Assembly: GCA_016735415.1 (NCBI GenBank)
Contig: JAERRP010000305.1
Location: 1-11,510, forward strand
DNA: 11,510 nt
Direction: 5' to 3'
Origin: Desulfobacterales bacterium
GTDB taxonomy: Bacteria > Desulfobacterota > Desulfobacteria > Desulfobacterales > UBA5852
Shown: piece by piece, positions 7,344-11,510 of the stretch
Layout: each line of letters starts with the position of its first letter
Numbering within the stretch: the first letter of the stretch is position 1
Translations under genes and position numbers: made by a program
The notes under the pieces: generated by a model
Databases searched by the model: none
What the model was told of the DNA's origin: nothing
What the model saw: only the letters and a program-made list of their open reading frames with translations

Positions 7344-7399
7344 GCAAATCTCGCGGCCCGGGGCGGCGTTGCTGCGCGCCGCGAAATGCTCACATTTGC
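7344..7399. repeat. Third inverted repeat in the same gap
   Basis: GCAAAT (7344-7349) pairs with ATTTGC (7394-7399), and TCGCGGC (7351-7357) with GCCGCGA (7378-7384), enclosing a GC-rich loop. AATGCTCAC next to the right arm (7385-7393) is also found inside the first hairpin (7170-7178). From 7400 to 7550 I see nothing further except the end of the gap before the tatD stop. Confidence 0.6.
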
Positions 7400-7550
7400 G
7401 ATTGGATTTTGTAAGTTCGCGTGCTGTGTCTGGATGATAGCGACGACATAATTTTAATGGGAAGGGTTGCCAGGGTCTGCGGATCGGCCAGATGCGGGTC
7501 CGGCCAGGTGCTGAAAACTGACGATAGCAATATAAAATGGGGGCCAGGGG

Positions 7551-8357
7551 TCAACGCTCTGTTGGCTGGACCTCAGACGGTTTGATTCCGTACAGCCGGC
7601 AGGTGTTGGTCCAGACCGCGTCGGCCAGTGCTTCCGGGGCGGCACCGCGGGCTTCGGCCACCGTTAGAAGCGTGGTGCGCACGAAGGCCGGTTCGTTGCG
7701 CCGGTGGCGGTTGCGTTCCGGCGCCGGGGTGAGATAGGGGGCATCCGTTTCCACCAGCAGGCGATCCTCCGGGATGCGGGCCACTATCGCGCGCAGATCG
7801 GCGCCGCGGGCTTTCATGGTGACAATGCCGGTAATGCCGATGTACAGGCCCAGGGCCAGGTAGGCCTCCAACTCATCCGGGTTGCCGCTGAAGCAATGCA
7901 CAACCCCGCGGATTGACTGGCGGTCGAAGCGCTGCAGCAGTTCCAGGAAGCGGCCGCCGCTGTCCCGTTCGTGGAAGATCAGCGGCAGGTTGAGTTCGAG
8001 CGCGATGTCGACCTGGCGCTGGAACCATTCTTCCTGAACCTTGCGGGGTGAATACATGCGGTTGAAATCAAGCCCGGTCTCGCCCCAGGCCTTGACCTTG
8101 GGATGCGCAGCCATCTGCTGCAGTTCGCTCAGAACGGCCTCCGAACATCCTTGGGCATCGTGGGGATGGATTCCCACGGATGCGAAAATACCATTATGGG
8201 TTTCCGCCAGTGTCACGGCCTGCCGGGAGCGGGGAATATCGATGCCCACCATCATGATCGCTTCCACACCGGCGGTTCGCGCGCGCGCCAGCACGGCCTC
8301 GCGGTCCTGATCGTAGCTCGCGTCATCGAGATGGCAATGGCTGTCAAAAAGTCGCAT
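7551..8357 (-). CDS. tatD: TatD-family metal-dependent hydrolase (deoxyribonuclease)
   Basis: 268-residue TIM-barrel metalloenzyme of the TatD family, associated with 3'-5' exonuclease/DNase activity in DNA repair and turnover; despite the name it is not part of the Tat translocase. Metal ligands are visible in order: H7-x-H9 in DSHCHLD, E93 in GETGLDF, H129 in FHERDS, H154 in HCFSG and D205 in VETDAPYLTP. GIHPH (62-66) and the RNEP block (220-223) complete the family pattern. Length is normal (about 255-270). A GGAG lies about 8 nt before the ATG at 8357. It is a single gene, convergent with the VWA gene, far from tatA on this contig. An exact paralogue (TatD versus YcfH/YjjV) is not resolved. 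Confidence 0.95.
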   Translation of the reverse strand: MRLFDSHCHLDDASYDQDREAVLARARTAGVEAIMMVGIDIPRSRQAVTLAETHNGIFASVGIHPHDAQGCSEAVLSELQQMAAHPKVKAWGETGLDFNRMYSPRKVQEEWFQRQVDIALELNLPLIFHERDSGGRFLELLQRFDRQSIRGVVHCFSGNPDELEAYLALGLYIGITGIVTMKARGADLRAIVARIPEDRLLVETDAPYLTPAPERNRHRRNEPAFVRTTLLTVAEARGAAPEALADAVWTNTCRLYGIKPSEVQPTER

Positions 8358-8414
8358 TATGATTTCTCCGCAGCAGGCCTCATGGGGTGTGATAAATTGT
8401 CTAAAAGGCTATTG

Positions 8415-8428
8415 TTTGTACATACAAA
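8415..8428. promoter_or_regulatory. Operator-like palindrome upstream of tatD
   Basis: TTTGTA-CA-TACAAA, a perfect 6+6 inverted repeat about 60 bp upstream of the tatD start. Its size and symmetry resemble a dimeric repressor site, but I cannot match it to a known regulator. Confidence 0.3.
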
Positions 8429-8599
8429 TAAGGCGCGACGCTGACCGAGGCAACTGTTTTGATTCGAAACACCTCTGAACGCCTTTTTAACAACGCAGTG
8501 CGATCTGGTGAACTCCACCTGCAACATGATCGGGAACGGTTGCAAGAATCTGTGATATCCGCCGACCGGGACCTCTGGCGCCACCCATCCCGATTTTCA

Positions 8600-8629
8600 T
8601 TGTCAACATGTGCGCAAATGAGGTAAATA
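8600..8629 (+). promoter_or_regulatory. Possible sigma70 promoter for the Nfn-type operon
   Basis: TTGTCA (8600-8605), an 18-nt spacer, and TAAATA (8624-8629). Both hexamers are imperfect. It would give a leader of roughly 140 nt before the small ORF at 8777. Confidence 0.3.
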
Positions 8630-8776
8630 ACCAGCTTCGGTTTTTCGGGCGGGGCCATTTCCCGGGATGCGGGGCCGATCCGCGGGCCTTCTCAAGGGGA
8701 CACAATCGCCGCCGGATTTAGCGTCCCGGCCGGCCGGATCGAATGCCGCTAAGCGTTTTCAGAAGGAGTTTTAAAA

Positions 8777-8890
8777 ATGCAAATTGCTTTTTTGGAACGA
8801 TGCGAAGTCCCGCCAAACGGGTCCATACCTTGTGGGCGCACTCCGGGGCGGGTGATAGTGATAGATGGATTGGGAGGTAGGCATGTTTAA
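8777..8890 (+). CDS. Possible 37-residue leader/small ORF
   Basis: Short frame beginning MQIAFLERCE and ending GLGGRHV, preceded by an excellent ribosome binding site (AGAAGGAG, 8761-8768, 8 nt before the ATG). It runs to the TAA at 8888-8890 and overlaps the first 8 nt of the downstream flavoprotein gene in another frame. That arrangement fits translational coupling or a leader peptide. The peptide has two cysteines, no run of a single amino acid, and no membrane segment. I recognise no family. The ribosome binding site is the main support; it may be fortuitous. Confidence 0.4.
   Translation: MQIAFLERCEVPPNGSIPCGRTPGRVIVIDGLGGRHV
8872..8877 (+). promoter_or_regulatory. Shine-Dalgarno that fixes the flavoprotein start
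   Basis: GGGAGG with a 5-nt spacer to the ATG at 8883. The in-frame ATG at 8865 lies upstream of this site and would add six residues; the ATG at 8883 also matches the usual MFKI-type start of the family. Confidence 0.85.
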
Positions 8891-9713
8891 AATCGTCAAA
8901 CGGGAAGAAATGTCCGAAGGCAACGTGATCCTGAACGAGATCGAGGCGCCTGCGATTGCCAGAAAAGCCCGGCCGGGGCAGTTCGTCATTCTCAAGGCCA
9001 ACGAGAATGGCGAGCGGATTCCGCTGACCATGGCGGATACGGACCCTGAAAAAGGCACCATTACCGTTATCTACATGGTCGTCGGCAAATCCACAGCGCT
9101 GTTTAAAGCACTGCGGGTCGGCGATGTATATCAGGACGTCATCGGGCCCCTGGGCAAACCCACCCATCTTGAAAAAGTGGGCACCGTGGTGTGCGTGGGC
9201 GGCGGTACCGGGGTGGCCGTGCTGCATCCCATCGTCCGGGCGCTCAAGGCGATCGGCAATCACGTGATCTGCATTATCGGCGCCCGCTCCAAAGATCTTC
9301 TCATTCTGGAAGACCAGATGAAAGCGTCCTCCAACGATCTCAGGGTCTGCACGGACGACGGTTCCTACGGGCACCACGGGTTCGTGACCGATGTTCTCAA
9401 GGAGGTTCTGGAGACGGAAGACGTGAAACTGGCGGTGGCCATCGGGCCGGTGCCCATGATGAAGTTCGTCTCCCTGATCACCAAGGAAAAGGGCGTCAAG
9501 ACGATCGTGAGTCTCAACCCCATCATGGTGGACGGCACCGGCATGTGCGGCGGCTGTCGGGTCAGCATTGCAGGCCAAACCAAGTTCGCCTGTGTGGACG
9601 GTCCGGAATTCGACGGGCACCAGGTGGACTACGATGAGCTGATGCTACGCCTGCAGGCTTACTGCGAAGATGAAAAGGCCTGTATGGACGGCTACTGCCG
9701 CATCCGGCCCTGA
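8883..9713 (+). CDS. FAD/NAD-binding [2Fe-2S] subunit, NfnA/SudB type
   Basis: 276-residue sulfide/dihydroorotate-dehydrogenase-like flavoprotein, the small subunit of NADH-dependent ferredoxin:NADP+ oxidoreductase (Nfn) or sulfide dehydrogenase (Sud). In Nfn it holds FAD, binds NAD(H) and carries a [2Fe-2S] cluster, and the complex bifurcates electrons between NAD, NADP and ferredoxin. A ferredoxin-reductase-like FAD domain spans about 1-98, with RIPLT (45-49) at the flavin site. The nucleotide-binding loop VGGGTGVA is at 105-112. The cluster motif DGTGMCGGCR (217-226) supplies D217, C222 and C225, with C237 as the last ligand; Asp plus three Cys is the known NfnA pattern. The partner gene follows after 64 bp. 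A role feeding glutamate synthase is the traditional annotation, but Nfn is more likely in an anaerobe. Confidence 0.9.
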   Translation: MFKIVKREEMSEGNVILNEIEAPAIARKARPGQFVILKANENGERIPLTMADTDPEKGTITVIYMVVGKSTALFKALRVGDVYQDVIGPLGKPTHLEKVGTVVCVGGGTGVAVLHPIVRALKAIGNHVICIIGARSKDLLILEDQMKASSNDLRVCTDDGSYGHHGFVTDVLKEVLETEDVKLAVAIGPVPMMKFVSLITKEKGVKTIVSLNPIMVDGTGMCGGCRVSIAGQTKFACVDGPEFDGHQVDYDELMLRLQAYCEDEKACMDGYCRIRP

Positions 9714-9777
9714 AAAACAGAAAAGACCAATCCCCGCGCGCTGCGGGAGATAAATCGATATTGTGAAGGAACCCAAA

Positions 9778-10243
9778 ATGACGGAAGTGACGGCCAGTAA
9801 AGGAAAGAAAAAAGCAATTCCCCGCGTTCCCCTGCCGGAACAGGAAGCGGATGTCCGGCGGCGAAATTTTGATGAAGTGCCTCTGGGCTACACCCCGGAG
9901 ATGGCCCGGGAAGAAGCGTCGCGTTGCCTGCAGTGCCGGAAGCCGGCCTGTGTGCAGGGATGTCCGGTCAGCGTGGATATCCCCGGTTTCATCCATTTTA
10001 TCAAGGAGGGCGATTTCAGCGGCGCGATCCGCAACCTCTGGGGCCAAAATGCCCTTCCGGCCGTGTGCGGTCGGGTTTGCCCCCAGGAAATCCAGTGCGA
10101 AGGTGTCTGCATTCTCGCTAAGAAGGGCGACCCCGTGGCCATCGGCAACCTGGAACGGTTCGCGGCGGATTACGAGCGCGCCCACGGCAGCGGCGTCCTG
10201 CCGCCCCAGGCCCCGGCCACCGGCAAGAAGGTGGCGGTGGTGG
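9778..10243 (+). pseudogene. NfnB/SudA/GltA-type large subunit, truncated at a sequence junction
   Basis: N-terminal 155 residues of the NADPH-binding large subunit that partners the gene upstream (usual length about 465). The iron-sulfur part is intact: C50-x2-C53-x3-C57-x3-C61-P and C97-x3-C101-x5-C107-x3-C111, ligands for two [4Fe-4S] clusters, with the family block NALPAVCGRVCPQ between them. The protein then reads GKKVAVV (149-155), which should continue into the FAD-binding GSGPAG loop. Instead, from 10,244 the DNA is the 38-bp tandem repeat, and the frame runs through it to a stop at 10,327-10,329, giving 28 unrelated residues. GAAGGA lies 7 nt before the ATG at 9778; a GTG at 9763 is in frame but would overlap that site. 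The break is probably an assembly or contamination artefact, not a real mutation. Confidence 0.9.
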
Positions 10244-11174
10244 TGCTCTATGAGAGGTTAAATGCTGTGGGTTATACTTCTTGCTGTGTGAGAGGTTACA
10301 CTATGTGGGTTATACCTCTTGCTCTATGAGAGGTTACACTATGTGGGTTACACCTCTTGCTGTATAAGAGGTTACACTATGTGGGTTACACCTCTTGCTC
10401 TATGAGAGGTTACACTATGTGGGTTACACCTCTTGCTCTATGAGAGGTTACACTATGTGGGTTACACATCTGGCTGTATGAGAGGTTACACTATGTGGGT
10501 TACATCTCTTGCTCTATGAGAGGTTACACTATATGGGTTACACCTCTTGCTCTATGAGAGGTTACACTATGTGGGTTATACCTCTTGCTATATGAGAGGT
10601 TACACTATGTGGGTTACACCTCTTGCTCTGTGAGAGGTTACACTATATGTGTTACACCTCTTGCTCTATGAGAGGTTACACTACATGGGTTACACCTCTT
10701 GCTCTATGAGAGGTTACACTATGTGGGTTATACCTCTTGCTGTATGAGAGGTTACACTATGTGGGTTATCCCTCTTGCTCTATGAGAGGTTACACTATGT
10801 GGGTTATACTTCTTGCTGTGTGAGAGGTTACACTATGTGGGTTACACCTCTTGCTCCATAAGAGGTTACACTATGTGGGTTATACTTCTTGCTGTATGAG
10901 AGGTTACACTATATGGGTTATACCTCTTGCTCTATGAGAGGTTACACTATGTGGGTTACACCTCTTGCTGTATAAGAGGTTATACAACGTGGGTTACATT
11001 TCTTGCTCTATGAGAGGTTAAATGCTGTGGGTTATACTTCTTGCTCTATGAGATGTTACACTGTGGGTTACACCCTGTGCTCTGGGAGAGAATATTAAGC
11101 TTTTTGTGGGTGACACCTCTTGCTCCGGTAGAGAATGTTACACTATATGGGTTACTACACCTGTTGCACTGTGA
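10244..11174. repeat. 38-bp tandem repeat array (minisatellite-like)
   Basis: After a partial unit (10,244-10,251), 21 consecutive units of exactly 38 bp run from 10,252 to 11,049. Each starts GAGAGGTTA and ends CTTGCTCTAT or a close variant; substitutions are common but there are no length changes. Three degenerate units of 36, 45 and 44 bp follow (from 11,050, 11,086 and 11,131). Each unit contains GGTTACAC-like sequence twice, so it may descend from a shorter half-unit, and AGAGGT/ACCTCT can pair imperfectly within it. There are no unique spacers, so it is not CRISPR. The period is not a multiple of three and stops occur in the frames, so it is not a protein repeat. Base composition (about 45% GC in the unit) differs from the bacterial part. 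Confidence 0.95.
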
Positions 11175-11510
11175 TTGAAAATCTGATTCCATGCCAAGTC
11201 AGAGCTGAAAAAAACTAATATGGCCTTAAACTGGGGTTATTCAATTGTTAAAAGATAACAGTGATAGAAAAAGATGGACTAAGTGCTTTTTGCATGATAT
11301 CAGGATAGTGTTATTATGACCTCAGAGTACAATCAATATTCATACATTATTGATGCAATATTTCACCTCAAACAAATGTCCAGCTGCCCAACCAATAGGG
11401 ACCTGAAAGATGAATGTATTGTCTGTACTGATTCCCAAGTACAGAAGCATAGAAACTATTAACGGGTCCACGAAATAAACATTGTTCATACCTTATTTTT
11501 GTTATTTCAT
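11175..11510. other. AT-rich flank without genes, probably eukaryotic
   Basis: About 335 bp, clearly richer in A and T than the bacterial part. There is no open frame of useful length, no ribosome binding site next to a frame, and no RNA gene that I can see. Its texture (frequent TG/CA, few CG, short A and T runs) resembles animal intergenic DNA. Species cannot be told by eye. Confidence 0.6.

Larger units (their letters stand above)
8358..8776. other. Gap between tatD and the Nfn-type operon
   Basis: About 420 bp without a convincing gene. Three minus-strand frames here lack ribosome binding sites and family features, and overlap one another. It contains a 14-bp palindrome (8415-8428) upstream of tatD, a possible promoter (8600-8629), and GC-rich sequence from 8640 to 8740 with no clear hairpin-plus-T terminator. 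It should hold the divergent control regions of tatD and the operon at 8777. Confidence 0.5.

Noticed and set aside
8357..8705. Three short minus-strand frames upstream of tatD
   Set aside because: They overlap each other in different frames, lack ribosome binding sites, and show no recognisable motif.
8718..9620. 300-codon open frame on the minus strand
   Set aside because: Antisense shadow of the NfnA/SudB-type gene; His/Asp-rich composition typical of such shadows in GC-rich DNA.
10244..10329. C-terminal extension of the large-subunit protein
   Set aside because: The last 28 residues come from the tandem repeat and replace the expected FAD-binding motif; this is read-through past the junction.
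10244..11174. CRISPR array with 38-bp period
   Set aside because: Units are contiguous with no unique spacers between them, and variation is scattered point substitution along the whole unit.

Overview
The window is a bacterial contig (about 1-10,243) joined to sequence that does not look bacterial (10,244-11,510). The bacterial part is GC-rich with closely packed, mostly intact housekeeping genes. A sulfide dehydrogenase/Nfn-type flavoprotein pair, a MoxR-VWA pair, a stand-alone MetE-like enzyme and a bis-MGD molybdoenzyme together suggest an anaerobe, most likely a sulfate-reducing Desulfobacterota (former Deltaproteobacteria). That assignment is an inference from gene content and composition; there is no rRNA to confirm it.

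Layout. On the minus strand, rlmL (23S rRNA guanine-N2 methyltransferase) overlaps by ATGA the start of a molybdopterin oxidoreductase gene that runs off the left edge. Divergent from them, ssb is on the plus strand behind a good ribosome binding site. Next on the minus strand is a two-gene unit, a Cys-rich zinc-ribbon-like protein and tatA, framed by a near-consensus sigma70 promoter and a strong intrinsic terminator. On the plus strand follow a core MetE-like protein and then a MoxR ATPase/VWA protein pair with a 1-nt stop/start overlap. The VWA gene converges with a minus-strand tatD. The 436-bp convergent gap holds a chain of nested inverted repeats. After a gap of about 400-500 bp come a possible 37-codon leader ORF, the FAD/NAD/[2Fe-2S] small subunit (NfnA/SudB type) and the iron-sulfur N-terminus of its large partner (NfnB/SudA/GltA type).

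The large-subunit gene stops abruptly just before its first FAD-binding glycine motif. From there the sequence is 21 consecutive units of exactly 38 bp, then three degenerate units, then about 335 bp of AT-rich sequence with no gene. The array has no spacers, is not a multiple of three and carries stops, so it is neither CRISPR nor a protein repeat. It looks like a eukaryotic minisatellite with its flank. The simplest reading is a chimeric assembly or host/contaminant DNA joined to the bacterial contig; a genuine insertion in the bacterium is the less likely alternative.

I did not find a clearly new multi-gene system. The best candidates for follow-up are the structured intergenic element at 7138-7402, the leader ORF in front of the Nfn-type operon, the degenerate MIDAS of the VWA protein, and the unidentified zinc-ribbon protein linked to tatA.
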